Of a stretch of DNA of 64,000 nt, positions 18,045 to 27,342 are shown one piece after another. Position numbers and translations under genes: made by a program. The DNA comes from JAGOUN01 sp040389005. GTDB taxonomy: Bacteria > Pseudomonadota > Gammaproteobacteria > JAGOUN01. The notes below the pieces were generated by a model that saw nothing but the letters and a program-made list of their open reading frames with translations, had not been told where the DNA came from and searched no databases. The stretch covers positions 31,555 to 95,554 of the forward strand of contig JAZKAS010000013.1 of the NCBI GenBank assembly GCA_040389005.1, in the 5' to 3' direction. Each line of letters opens with the position of its first letter. Positions within the stretch are counted from its first letter, which is position 1.

Positions 18045-19373
18045 TTAAAGCTTTTTCTTCGGTCGTTTTTTCGTTTTAGGCTTTTGATTTTTTTTTATCT
18101 CATCCGTTAACATCTGTGTTTGTGTAACAGGGTCAACTTCTTGTAATCGTGTCCACCATGCTGCTTTTTCTTTGTATTCTGGATCAATTTCCGCACGCAA
18201 TAATAAAAAATCATAAGCGGCTCTAAAGCGTGGGTGATCCAGTACTTCGAATGTTTTTTGCGTGACGGGGCATGTTAGGCGGAATTGTAAATGCCAAATA
18301 TCACGGATCGCCATGACTAATATTTTAGGGATCGCAGTATTTTTTATTTGCGTTGTAATCACTTGTGATGCGGCAATATTGTTGGCTTGTGCTCTTGGCA
18401 TTTCTGCGCTTAATTCTAGGGCTCTTTTTTTGTAAGTATGCCACAAGAAAATAGCAAATAAGAAAGCCGGTGTTACTTTTTTATCTTGTTTGACGCGCGC
18501 ATCGGTATTTCGGCAGGCATATTCAATTAATGTTTTTGCTTGAGGATTTTGTTCGATTGTCGCCACGGTTTGTGGGAACAATCGATGAAAAAGATGTTGT
18601 TGATATAAGAGATGAAATGTTTTAAGTGCAGCGCCCGTATGAAATAATTTATAGACTTCATCAAATAATCGCGCATGAGAAATATCGTCTAACATGGGCG
18701 CCATTTTTTTGATGGGCGCCAGAGATTGTTTTTCGATGGTGAAATTAAGTTTGGCTGCAAGTCGCACAACACGCAACATGCGCACAGGATCTTCGCGATA
18801 ACGTAATTTGGGGTCGCCGATTACACGAATAATTTTATTGTTGATGTCATCCATGCCATTAACGGCATCAATAATAGAAAAACCATCAATATTATAATAC
18901 AGTGCATTGATAGTAATATCTCGACGCCAAATATCTTCCTCTAATGTGCCGTACGTGTTATCACGTTTGATTATACCGCTGTCATGATGTTCTTGCGTAC
19001 CATCGTCACTATCCGTGCCACGAAAGGTGGCGACTTCAATAATTTCACGACCAAAATGCACATGTGCTAAACGAAAGCGCCTGCCAATTAATCGGCAGTT
19101 GGTGAATAAATCCTTAACTTGATGGGGGTGGGCATCCGTCACAATATCAAAATCTTTTGGTCTGAGGTTCAATAACAAATCGCGAACACCGCCGCCGACA
19201 ATGTAAGCTTGGTATCCCGCTGACTTTAAACGATACAATACTTTCAGGGCATTGGGGCTAATATTCGCTCTGGAAATGGTGTGTTGTGAACGTGGAATAA
19301 TACAGCGTGCATCAATTTTTTGTGCAGCGACTTTTTTTCTCTTGAAGAGAAGTTTCGCGAAAAATGCTTTAAT
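18045..19373 (-). CDS. pcnB: Poly(A) polymerase I, probable ATT start codon
   Basis: The nucleotidyltransferase adds 3' A-tails that speed RNA decay. Motifs include VGGGVRDLLL, KDFDIVTDAHP (catalytic Asp pair) and CRLIGRRFRLAHVHFG. The shortest start, TTG at 19238, would cut off residues conserved in PcnB (IIPRSQHTISRANISPNALK). The frame stays open upstream with no ATG, GTG or TTG, and reaches ATT at 19371-19373, 7 bases after AGGAG. E. coli pcnB is known to start at AUU, so the same rare start is very likely here, giving 442 residues. The C-terminus is lysine-rich. The folK gene that often follows pcnB is replaced by the aroA remnant. Confidence 0.9.
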   Translation of the reverse strand: MKAFFAKLLFKRKKVAAQKIDARCIIPRSQHTISRANISPNALKVLYRLKSAGYQAYIVGGGVRDLLLNLRPKDFDIVTDAHPHQVKDLFTNCRLIGRRFRLAHVHFGREIIEVATFRGTDSDDGTQEHHDSGIIKRDNTYGTLEEDIWRRDITINALYYNIDGFSIIDAVNGMDDINNKIIRVIGDPKLRYREDPVRMLRVVRLAAKLNFTIEKQSLAPIKKMAPMLDDISHARLFDEVYKLFHTGAALKTFHLLYQQHLFHRLFPQTVATIEQNPQAKTLIEYACRNTDARVKQDKKVTPAFLFAIFLWHTYKKRALELSAEMPRAQANNIAASQVITTQIKNTAIPKILVMAIRDIWHLQFRLTCPVTQKTFEVLDHPRFRAAYDFLLLRAEIDPEYKEKAAWWTRLQEVDPVTQTQMLTDEIKKNQKPKTKKRPKKKL

Positions 19374-19380
19374 GGTTGAG

Positions 19381-19385
19381 CTCCT
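19381..19385 (-). promoter_or_regulatory. Ribosome-binding site for the ATT start of pcnB
   Basis: On the minus strand AGGAG is followed by CTCAACC and then ATT. The 7-base spacing is ideal, and no other start codon lies in reach in this frame. It is the deciding evidence for the non-standard start. Confidence 0.75.
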
Positions 19386-19483
19386 AAAAATCTGTTGATT
19401 GGTTCGTCAATACCTTTTAAATGGATTATACGCGAAAAATTATGCTACGCTAGCACACTCTGTTGTAATCCAAGAAATGCCGC

Positions 19484-20647
19484 ATGATTTCCTTGCCCCC
19501 GCCTTCTAGTGAAGCTCAGGCTCATAGCGAGCGCTTAACCGAGGTCTTGAAACAAGTCATCCAACAACACGGCTGGATTAGTTTCGCCGAATTTATGCAT
19601 CGAGCGTTGTATGAACCTGGATTAGGGTATTATGTCTCAGGTAGTCGAAAACTCGGCGCAGAAGGGGATTTTATCACCGCACCGGAGATATCGTCGGCGT
19701 TTAGCGAGTGTTTGGCGTTACAATGTCAGCAGGTTTTTGATGCATTAGACACGAGATTGATTCTGGAGTTTGGCGCGGGTTCAGGCGCGATGGCGGCGGA
19801 TATTTTATTAACACTCGAAAAAAATCAGCAACTTCCCCAGTCTTATTACATTTTAGAAGTAAGCCCCGATTTTCAAGAGCGACAACGCCAAACCCTTCAA
19901 GAAAAATGCGTACATTTGTTGCCCTTAGTTTCATGGTTAAGTGAATTGCCAAAAGCGTTTGAAGGGGTTGTATTAGCAAATGAAGTGTTAGACGCGATGC
20001 CGGTGCATTGTTTTGAGGTTCAAAATGGAAAAAAATTTGAACGAGGAGTTGTTTCTTGTGGTGAGAATTTTATGTGGAAGACAAGACTGGATCCCAGCCT
20101 TTGCTGGGATGACAGTAGCAAGGGCAACGACAGTCTTTTGTTGATGGATGATGGGTATGTTTCAGAAGTTTGTTTTGCCATAAAACATTGGTTAAAAGCT
20201 TTATACGCCTCAATGAAACGCGGCGTTGTTTTATTGATTGATTATGGCTTTCCCGAGCACGAATATTATCACCCTGATCGTTATCAAGGCACATTAATGT
20301 GCCATTATCGACATCATGCTCACGCTGATCCGTTTATTTATTTAGGCTTACAAGATATAACAGCGCATGTTGATTTCAGCGCCGTTGCACGTGCTGCCGA
20401 TCGCTGTGGATTTGAGGTTGCAGGGTATACGAATCAAGCAAATTTTTTAATGGCGCTGGGAATCCTTTCTAATACGCATCATGATTTATTGAATACACGA
20501 CAACAATACACGCATGCCCAAGCCATAAAAAAGTTATTACTGCCTTCAGAAATGGGCGAATTATTTAAAGTGATTGCGTTGGCTAAAAAAATTAAAACTC
20601 CATTACTGGGGTTTCAATTAAGAAACGAGATAGGTCGTTTGTACTAA
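19484..20647 (+). CDS. SAM-dependent methyltransferase, MidA/NDUFAF7 family (COG1565)
   Basis: The 387-residue product carries LYEPGLGYYVSGSRKLGAEG and GDFITAPEISSAFSECLA, hallmarks of the family, and the SAM-binding motif LEFGAGSGAMAADI (about residue 87). In mitochondria the relative NDUFAF7 methylates an arginine in complex I; the bacterial substrate is unknown. Around residues 198-212 the chain contains residues translated from a palindromic repeat (20091-20110) that appears inserted in frame. The ATG at 19484 follows no strong ribosome-binding site. Confidence 0.85.
   Translation: MISLPPPSSEAQAHSERLTEVLKQVIQQHGWISFAEFMHRALYEPGLGYYVSGSRKLGAEGDFITAPEISSAFSECLALQCQQVFDALDTRLILEFGAGSGAMAADILLTLEKNQQLPQSYYILEVSPDFQERQRQTLQEKCVHLLPLVSWLSELPKAFEGVVLANEVLDAMPVHCFEVQNGKKFERGVVSCGENFMWKTRLDPSLCWDDSSKGNDSLLLMDDGYVSEVCFAIKHWLKALYASMKRGVVLLIDYGFPEHEYYHPDRYQGTLMCHYRHHAHADPFIYLGLQDITAHVDFSAVARAADRCGFEVAGYTNQANFLMALGILSNTHHDLLNTRQQYTHAQAIKKLLLPSEMGELFKVIALAKKIKTPLLGFQLRNEIGRLY
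20091..20110. repeat. Palindrome inserted in frame in the methyltransferase gene
   Basis: ATCCCAGC and GCTGGGAT form a perfect 8-base stem with a 4-base loop, flanked by CTGG and GACAG. Palindromes of this general form are common dispersed repeats in intracellular bacteria and have been seen inserted in frame in Rickettsia genes. Here it encodes part of a polar loop (LDPSLCWDDS). No second copy was seen in the window. Confidence 0.5.
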
Positions 20648-20809
20648 AAATGCCATTTTCTGGTCAAATTCAATTCAATTTAAGGCTTATTTGCCAAACA
20701 AATGCTTTTTTTTACAAGTGTTGTGCGTAAAATTTACAATCCTTCATGTCCTCTTAAGAATTGAGACCTATTATGAGAACCTAACAATAACCATAAAAAG
20801 GTAAGAATT

Positions 20810-23800
20810 ATGCAAGGTGATCGACGCAATAGTAACCCTCCAATCTCCTCGGAACAAGCTGCGCAGGAATCATCTGAGCGGAGGAGTAGCTATCTCAACG
20901 TTTCGGATTTGATGCGTCTTGAGTCTGGAAACGATTGTGAGGAAGCTGTTAAATCGCATGAAACAGGCCGCCTTACTTTATCGCAAGAAATATTAGAAAG
21001 CGTTGTTTTTCGACAAATTGACTTTTATATAAGCTCACGAGAGCAAGGATCAAAGCTTAATAAAGATGAACACTGTTTTCCAGGTTTACAAAAACATAGA
21101 TTAACGTGGAAAGCTTTAACGAACGTATCAGATCCTTCCGCTTTTTATATAAAATTATTAAAGCTTTATCATGTTTGTGTTGCAGACTTACCTCACGCAG
21201 AAGCGACTGCGACGCTAGAAGCGCTCGAAAAAACAGAAAAAAAATCCCCACTTATTTTTAAGCGGCACTTTGAAAATAAATCTAAAAAGCCTACTCAAAA
21301 TAATTATCTTTTTGATCTAATGGCTGCGATGTATCAATTGCAAAACGTAGTTTTTAAATCCTATATGAATGATATTCATAATCTTCGTCGACAGCTTATT
21401 GCGCAACAAGAAGAAAATGATGCGGCTGATGTGTCAGCGGATATTGAATACAAAGCGGAGAAACAAAAGAGAAAACAAGAGCTAGTTAATTATAAGACAA
21501 GCCAAGAAGGCGTGATACAGGGGCTCGAGCAAAGGAAATCGCAAGCATTAGCAAAGCTTTCTTTTGAATATACGCCCCGTAACTTCTTAGAGAGACAGCT
21601 GGTTGGATCGTATACAAAACACTACACACAGGCGCTTGCAGACCTAGAAAGAGTAAAAAGGGCGTGTCTTGCCAAACACTTTACTCTTGATAATGCAGGC
21701 GTTTCTTATAAAGATAAAGATTTTACTGATTACGTGGAATATAGAAGAAGGCTTCAGGATTTTGAAACTTCGGATCAATTTATGAATTATAAGCATGAGG
21801 AAAAGGTTAACGATAATTATATTCAGCAGCTACAAAAAGCAATAGCAGATAAAGGCAGGCAAGTTAATGATACGCTCGTGTTTTTCGGCGAGAGCTTGGT
21901 TAAGGAGAAAGCGAAGAGAAATGCAGACCTAAAAAGTTTAATGAATAAACAAAAAAAACTTATCAAAAGTGCTGTCAGACAAAATCCTGTAACGGAATTA
22001 CCTCGATTAGCGCTTAAAGGCATGGAACAAGAGCTATTAGAGAGTAGTGGAGATCAGTTTCCTTCTCATTGGCTGGATTTAATACTTTCTGGTTTAGATG
22101 ACTTCTATGAAGCCGTCATGAAGGGTGAGTTTGCTTATACATTCACGCCAGGAACGATGATTTCTTCAGAGGTATCGGCAGAAAAATTTCCAGTAATGCT
22201 CTTAGTAAATGCGCCTAAATTTAGCGAATGGTTTATGGCGTATCATGCTGCAAAAACAGATTCTCACGTGCTCAAGGCGAGGGAAGATGATAAGAAAGCG
22301 GTGCTTCGTAAAATATTTTTAGAGAAAATTAAAACTCCCAAAAACCTTAATGCGCTAAATGTTTTGTTGGGAAAAGAATTTCCTATCTATTCTGCTGCGC
22401 CTAAAAAAGATGGCGAAATCGTGTTGGAAGACGATGAGGTAAATGAGCAAGGTGTTCAAAAAGAATCAGAGGCTTCCAATACAAAGAGTGTCGCTAGAGA
22501 TGCAGAAAAAGCAATGAAAATGAGAGAAGATTCAGGCAAGGCGCTTAAATATTTTCATGTTAGGCATCATGTTGATCCGCTAAGCAAAACATTTTCTAAT
22601 CTAGAGCTCGTGCAGTTATGTATTGCTTTTTCAGGCAGTGAAGTGCTTCCGTCAACAGATTTCTCATTACTACCAAGTGAAAAAAATAGATATGCTGAAT
22701 ATACAAAAATAGCACGACATTCTATTGCATTAATTAAAAAAGAGATTAGTGATAAAGAATCTTCGCCCGCTGTTAATTACTGGAGAACGATGATGGCGGT
22801 GATGCATGATCGCGATTCATTGCAATATTTTTTAAAACAAGATGCGACTAATCCGTTATATGGCGTGCTTCTCCGTTCAGGCGCCATAAAAGAAAATGAT
22901 TTTTCTTTTATGCAGGGTGAGGACAACTTAAGAGCTAAATTTGCATTAGAACGCTTGTATGGTTCATTGTCACAAGAAAAAAGTATTACGCTTGAAAGTA
23001 TTGAACATGCTTGCGCATTTTTGTCACATCTTAAAGGTAAGCTTGAGATACCTGCTTGTGAAAACGCAGATGCATTTCAGCAGGCGATGAGTGCTAGAAA
23101 AGAAACGGAGCTAGATCTATTAGTGATTGTTTCATTCGCAGATAGTATTTTTGCGCGTTATAAAGAATATGTGCGATTATCAACGCCTAAAAAGCGATCG
23201 TCTTTTACCTCCGCACTATTTGGATCAAAAGAAGAAGTGATGCCCATTGAGCTTCCTGATTATTTGCGGCCACACCTAGAAGCAGCGCAGGCTTATCAAA
23301 CGACATATCAGCAGCGGAAAAATTATCCTTCATTGCCGGTGAGTGCTGAACCTGTATCTTGTGAGAATACTTTGCTAGAGTTGCACGAGGAAAATAGGCT
23401 TAAAAACGAATCTGCTGCATCTGAAAAGAAACTCAGCGTTGATGTGAGTAAAGAGCCAAAGACAACGCGGCCAGCGTTAGAAGAAAATGTAACTTCAATG
23501 AGATCAAAGACACCCCCACCTCTCCCGTTTCCTAGCGATAGTGCTGTGAGCGTAGAGGCGAGTTCGAAGGGTGATGGTTATTCAAAAGACATGTTAAGTT
23601 CTGACAAATTAGAAGTGTCAACAGTGGTTCTTGCGAAGCCTGCGGCTTCACCAGTGCAGAGACAACCAGCGCCACCGCCACCGGTAACAGTGAAGGTTGG
23701 GGTTTCTGAGATAAGTTCCAAAAAATCGGTTTCTCCATCGCCTAGTGATAGCAAGGTTGGTGAAGAGCAGTATTTGCAGGATGTTAATTCGTTAAGTGCA

Positions 23801-24613
23801 CCTCGTCAAAGTGAGAAACCTGTTGAGCCAGAGCCTTCAGCAGATTTGGTGAAGCGTGCTACGACACCTCCTGCGCCGCCACCACCGCCTGCGCCGCCGC
23901 TTGCGAATGTAAAACCGAGTTCGAATGATGCTGCTGTTAAGAGACCGCCGCCTCCGCCGCCTCATGCTCGTCCTAGTAGTACTGCGGATGTACAAGTAGC
24001 TTTGAAAAAACAAATTACTTTTGATGAGGCAGAATCGTCAACAACTGTTGAGGAAGCTGTTATTTCTTCAGGGCAACCATCATTAGTAAGGCCGGCACCG
24101 CCACCGCCACCACCACCGCCACCTCCAGCAGGTGTTTCGGCAGGCCAAAAGCCGTTGGCTCCAGTAGAAACTGCAAAGGCAGAGGTTCAGCCTTCGTCGA
24201 ATCATGATAACGGCGTGCAAAGTTCGACGGCTTTGTCTGTGTTACCTCTTAGCTTTTTGGATGCGATAAAAAAAGGTGCTCCTCAGTTGAAAACAGTGAA
24301 TTTAGAGGAAGTCGGCCAAGAGAGGGACAAACAAGAGAAAGTCCGTCGTGCTTCTGCCGTAACCGGGTTTAACGCTTCTAGTATAACGGCGCTTTTGGAG
24401 AGACGAAAATTTCTAGAGGTAGAAGAGAGCAGCGATAGCGACGAGGAGGAAGACGCTTGGGATGTTGATCTACCTGATGAAAAAACTGTGAAAAAATCAC
24501 CCTCAAGAGATGCTGTTTCTGGTGGCGGTTTATTCCCTCCCTCTGCGAGCAATAGTGATGATGAGGCAGACGTTAAGTCACGATTAACGCCTAGATCATC
24601 TTCATCTGACTAA
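20810..24613 (+). CDS. Candidate secreted Arp2/3-activating protein with WCA-like C-terminus
   Basis: This 1267-residue protein has no signal peptide or membrane segment. Residues about 170-400 are Lys/Glu/Gln-rich and likely coiled-coil. From about 870 it becomes disordered, with several polyproline blocks (TPPAPPPPPPAPPL near 1028; eleven prolines near 1100). Next comes a WH2-like motif, LSFLDAIKKGAPQLKTV (about 1147-1163, one residue longer than usual between Gly and Leu), then an amphipathic basic helix SSITALLERRKFLEVE and an acidic stretch SDSDEEEDAWDVD with a central Trp. This order matches the WH2-Central-Acidic output module of WASP/WAVE proteins and bacterial mimics such as RickA, which activate Arp2/3. 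A 45-residue Ser-rich tail follows. Effector status is inferred. An intrinsic terminator follows the gene. Confidence 0.7.
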   Translation: MQGDRRNSNPPISSEQAAQESSERRSSYLNVSDLMRLESGNDCEEAVKSHETGRLTLSQEILESVVFRQIDFYISSREQGSKLNKDEHCFPGLQKHRLTWKALTNVSDPSAFYIKLLKLYHVCVADLPHAEATATLEALEKTEKKSPLIFKRHFENKSKKPTQNNYLFDLMAAMYQLQNVVFKSYMNDIHNLRRQLIAQQEENDAADVSADIEYKAEKQKRKQELVNYKTSQEGVIQGLEQRKSQALAKLSFEYTPRNFLERQLVGSYTKHYTQALADLERVKRACLAKHFTLDNAGVSYKDKDFTDYVEYRRRLQDFETSDQFMNYKHEEKVNDNYIQQLQKAIADKGRQVNDTLVFFGESLVKEKAKRNADLKSLMNKQKKLIKSAVRQNPVTELPRLALKGMEQELLESSGDQFPSHWLDLILSGLDDFYEAVMKGEFAYTFTPGTMISSEVSAEKFPVMLLVNAPKFSEWFMAYHAAKTDSHVLKAREDDKKAVLRKIFLEKIKTPKNLNALNVLLGKEFPIYSAAPKKDGEIVLEDDEVNEQGVQKESEASNTKSVARDAEKAMKMREDSGKALKYFHVRHHVDPLSKTFSNLELVQLCIAFSGSEVLPSTDFSLLPSEKNRYAEYTKIARHSIALIKKEISDKESSPAVNYWRTMMAVMHDRDSLQYFLKQDATNPLYGVLLRSGAIKENDFSFMQGEDNLRAKFALERLYGSLSQEKSITLESIEHACAFLSHLKGKLEIPACENADAFQQAMSARKETELDLLVIVSFADSIFARYKEYVRLSTPKKRSSFTSALFGSKEEVMPIELPDYLRPHLEAAQAYQTTYQQRKNYPSLPVSAEPVSCENTLLELHEENRLKNESAASEKKLSVDVSKEPKTTRPALEENVTSMRSKTPPPLPFPSDSAVSVEASSKGDGYSKDMLSSDKLEVSTVVLAKPAASPVQRQPAPPPPVTVKVGVSEISSKKSVSPSPSDSKVGEEQYLQDVNSLSAPRQSEKPVEPEPSADLVKRATTPPAPPPPPAPPLANVKPSSNDAAVKRPPPPPPHARPSSTADVQVALKKQITFDEAESSTTVEEAVISSGQPSLVRPAPPPPPPPPPPAGVSAGQKPLAPVETAKAEVQPSSNHDNGVQSSTALSVLPLSFLDAIKKGAPQLKTVNLEEVGQERDKQEKVRRASAVTGFNASSITALLERRKFLEVEESSDSDEEEDAWDVDLPDEKTVKKSPSRDAVSGGGLFPPSASNSDDEADVKSRLTPRSSSSD

Positions 24614-24655
24614 AGTGGTGCTGACAAAAGAGGCTTTGTTGAGTATAACGAGCTT

Positions 24656-24683
24656 AAAAAGAGGCGGAAACGCCTCTTTTTTT
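24656..24683 (+). terminator. Intrinsic terminator after the WCA-like gene
   Basis: The stem GAGGCG/CGCCTC (24661-24666 and 24671-24676) with a GAAA tetraloop is extended by five A-T pairs and followed by a T-run to 24683. It is a classical rho-independent terminator and separates this gene from rpsU. Confidence 0.9.
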
Positions 24684-24804
24684 GCTTATGTGGCAAGCTG
24701 CGTTTGATGATAAACTCAAATTTCTCGCTTTACATTCGCCTATCCCTACCAGTACAATTGACAACTTTTATAGATTTCGTTTTAGATCAGAGAGAGGAAA
24801 GTTA

Positions 24805-25032
24805 ATGCCATTGATTCGTGTAAGAGAGAATGAACCGTTTGATATCAGTTTGCGTCGTTTCAAGCGCGCGTGTGAAAAAGCGGGGATTACCCAAGAAGTG
24901 CGTCGTCGTCATGAAGGTTATGAAAAACCCAGTCAAGCGCGTAAACGTGAAAAGTTAGCTGCTAGAAAGCGTCATTTAAAGCGTTTATCACGTGATCCAC
25001 AAGCATCTTTTGCGGATAGAGTTCGCTACTAA
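24805..25032 (+). CDS. rpsU: 30S ribosomal protein S21
   Basis: The 75-residue basic protein starts MPLIRVRENEPFDISLRRFK, the canonical S21 start, after GAGAGGAAAG. The upstream frame extension to 24682 is not part of the gene. S21 helps mRNA binding at initiation. Its stop overlaps the yqeY start by one base (TAATG), placing it at the head of the macromolecular-synthesis run rpsU-yqeY-dnaG-rpoD. Confidence 0.96.
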   Translation: MPLIRVRENEPFDISLRRFKRACEKAGITQEVRRRHEGYEKPSQARKREKLAARKRHLKRLSRDPQASFADRVRY

Positions 25033-25481
25033 TGTCAGAAACATTGAAGCTCAAGATTACCGAAGCTGTTAAAGAAGCGATGCGCGCGCAAGCCAAGGAG
25101 CGTTTAAGTACGCTACGTATGGCAACCGCTGCAATTAAGCAAAAAGAAGTCGATGAGCGTATTGAGCTTAATGATGCTCAAATTGTCGATATTCTTGTCA
25201 AAATGATCAAGCAGCGCAAAGAGGCAGCGAGTCAATTTGTCACGGCAGGTCGAGTTGATTTGTCAGATAAAGAATCGGCTGAAATCAAAGTGCTTGAAGA
25301 GTTTTTGCCGACGCAGCTTTCTGAAGCAGAAATTGATGCGGCCATTCAAGCGGCCATAGCATCTTCGAGTGCCGTTTCTGCAAAAGATATGGGCAAAGTG
25401 ATGACTGAGCTCAAAAGCCAATTAGGCGGGCGTGCGGATATGGCGGTTGTTGGCCAAAAAGTGAAGAAGTTTTTGTCCTAA
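25032..25481 (+). CDS. yqeY: GatB/YqeY domain protein
   Basis: The 149-residue product matches YqeY along its length: an N-terminal helical region (RLSTLRMATAAIKQKEVDER), LVKMIKQRKEAASQF, and the end MGKVMTELKSQLGGRADMAVV. It resembles the tRNA-binding tail of GatB amidotransferase, so a role in tRNA handling is suspected but unproven. Its place between rpsU and dnaG is conserved in gammaproteobacteria. Confidence 0.92.
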   Translation: MSETLKLKITEAVKEAMRAQAKERLSTLRMATAAIKQKEVDERIELNDAQIVDILVKMIKQRKEAASQFVTAGRVDLSDKESAEIKVLEEFLPTQLSEAEIDAAIQAAIASSSAVSAKDMGKVMTELKSQLGGRADMAVVGQKVKKFLS

Positions 25482-25487
25482 ATTTTT

Positions 25488-25610
25488 ATGCTCGATGGAT
25501 TTCGGTTTGCAACGCGGCACGCGCGCAGCGGAGCAGCGGAGTGTACAAAGAAGTACATGAGCAGCGAGGCAAGCGCGTAACAAAGTTGCAGATCGAAAGG
25601 CAAAGAGCAT
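25488..25610. repeat. GC-rich palindromic element between yqeY and dnaG
   Basis: The ends ATGCTC (25488-25493) and GAGCAT (25605-25610) are inverted; inner segments TGCAAC/GTTGCA and TTTCG/CGAAA also pair. The apex is TGTAC-AAAGAA-GTACA (25542-25557). It is clearly more GC-rich than the surroundings. The right edge overlaps the dnaG start codon and supplies its AAAGG Shine-Dalgarno-like stretch. It looks like a small non-coding mobile repeat. Confidence 0.55.
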
Positions 25611-27342
25611 GTCACATATCCCACGCGAATTCATTGATCAAGTTTTAAATCAAACCAATATTGTTGATGTAGTCGACGCTGTTGTCTCATTAAAAAAATT
25701 CGGCGCAAATTACAAAGCTTGCTGCCCATTTCACGATGAAAAATCGCCTTCGTTTGTTGTCAGTCCCGCAAAACAAATTTATCATTGTTTTGGCTGTGGC
25801 GTTGGCGGCAATGTGATTAGTTTTTTGATGGAACACGATCATATCAACTTTATTGAAGCGATTACAGAATTAGCCAAACGCGCGCATTTAACTATTCCGC
25901 AAGCCGTCATGAGTATCACGCCCGTAAAACCACGCGATGATTTATACGAACTCATGCAATACGCCAGTCAATTTTATGAAGCGCAATTAAAAAATACCGA
26001 AGCTGCGCGTGCGAAATCATATCTAATTAATCGTGGATTAAGCGGCGCCATTGCTAAACAATTTGCATTAGGATTCGCACCCAATACTTGGGATTCACTT
26101 ATTCAACATCTTCGTGGTCAAAAGTTTTCGATTGAAGATATGATTACTGCAGGCCTTGTCACTCAAAAAGAGACAAGCAAAACCTTTGATAAATTTCGCG
26201 ATAGAATCATGTTTCCTATTCATGATCGACAAGGCAGAATTATTGCGTTTGGCGGGCGCATCATCGATCAAGGCGAACCGAAATATTTAAATTCGCCTGA
26301 AACTCCGATCTTTCATAAAAGCAATGAGCTCTATGGTATTTATCAATGGCTGAAAACACATAAAAATTTTGACAGCGTGGTTGTTGTCGAAGGGTATATG
26401 GACGTATTAGCGCTCGTGCAACAAGGGGTAACGAATGTAGTTGGTACGCTCGGAACAGCTACAACCGAACAACATCTGCAATTATTATTTCGCTACACGG
26501 ATAAAATTATTTTTTGTTTTGATGGCGATAATGCGGGAAAAAAAGCTGCATGGCGCGCACTAACCATTGCACTTCCAAAATTAAAATCGAATAAAAGTTT
26601 GCGTTTTGTGTTTCTTCCAGAAAACGAAGATCCCGATACATTTATTCGTAAGCAAGGCAAAGAAAATTTTGATAAAGCAATGCAGCAGGCAACAACGTTA
26701 TCAGAATTTTTTATAAACCATTTATCTGAAAATTTAAATTTAAATATTGCAGATAATCGCGCGAAATTTTTGCATCATGCCAATCAATATTTGCAAAGCA
26801 TGTCTGATATTGAACTACAAAGAATTTTATGCCAAGAACTTTCGCACCCAGTACGTGTGCCAGCCGCAGAAATATTTGCAATGATCAAGAAATCATCGAC
26901 ACCTAACCCGATAGTTTTGTCAAAAATTACCTTATCAAGTATGCCATCGACGTTACGTAAAGCGGTTGCGATTGTATTGCAATATCCGAGTCATGCTTTA
27001 TCGATCAAAGCGCCGGTCGCAGAAATTTCTCCCGGTCATGGTTTATTGAATCAATTACTTGCTTTAATTCAAAATAATCCAAGTATCACGACTTCTGGAA
27101 TTCTGGAATATTGGCGAGATTCTGCTGATTTACAAGAGTTGATAACACTTTCAGCGCAACCCTTATTGATTGCAGAAAAGGGATTGGAGCAAGAGTTACA
27201 CGATGTTATTGATAAAATGCTGCATGAAGAAGCATCAAAAGAAATCGATAAACTGATTGCCAAAGCACAAAAAGTATCGCTCACAGAGGATGAAAAACAA
27301 AAACTGAACGAATGGTTAAAAAATAATCAATATTTATCCTAG
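25609..27342 (+). CDS. dnaG: DNA primase
   Basis: The 577-residue primase makes RNA primers for replication. The N-terminal CHC2 zinc-binding domain is complete (CCPFHDEKSPSF and YHCFGCGVGGN). The TOPRIM core includes VVVVEGYMDVLAL and CFDGDNAGKKAAWRA. The C-terminal region (from about 430) is the helicase-interaction domain and is diverged, as is usual. The ATG at 25609 gives the normal start MSHIPREFIDQVL. Confidence 0.96.
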   Translation: MSHIPREFIDQVLNQTNIVDVVDAVVSLKKFGANYKACCPFHDEKSPSFVVSPAKQIYHCFGCGVGGNVISFLMEHDHINFIEAITELAKRAHLTIPQAVMSITPVKPRDDLYELMQYASQFYEAQLKNTEAARAKSYLINRGLSGAIAKQFALGFAPNTWDSLIQHLRGQKFSIEDMITAGLVTQKETSKTFDKFRDRIMFPIHDRQGRIIAFGGRIIDQGEPKYLNSPETPIFHKSNELYGIYQWLKTHKNFDSVVVVEGYMDVLALVQQGVTNVVGTLGTATTEQHLQLLFRYTDKIIFCFDGDNAGKKAAWRALTIALPKLKSNKSLRFVFLPENEDPDTFIRKQGKENFDKAMQQATTLSEFFINHLSENLNLNIADNRAKFLHHANQYLQSMSDIELQRILCQELSHPVRVPAAEIFAMIKKSSTPNPIVLSKITLSSMPSTLRKAVAIVLQYPSHALSIKAPVAEISPGHGLLNQLLALIQNNPSITTSGILEYWRDSADLQELITLSAQPLLIAEKGLEQELHDVIDKMLHEEASKEIDKLIAKAQKVSLTEDEKQKLNEWLKNNQYLS

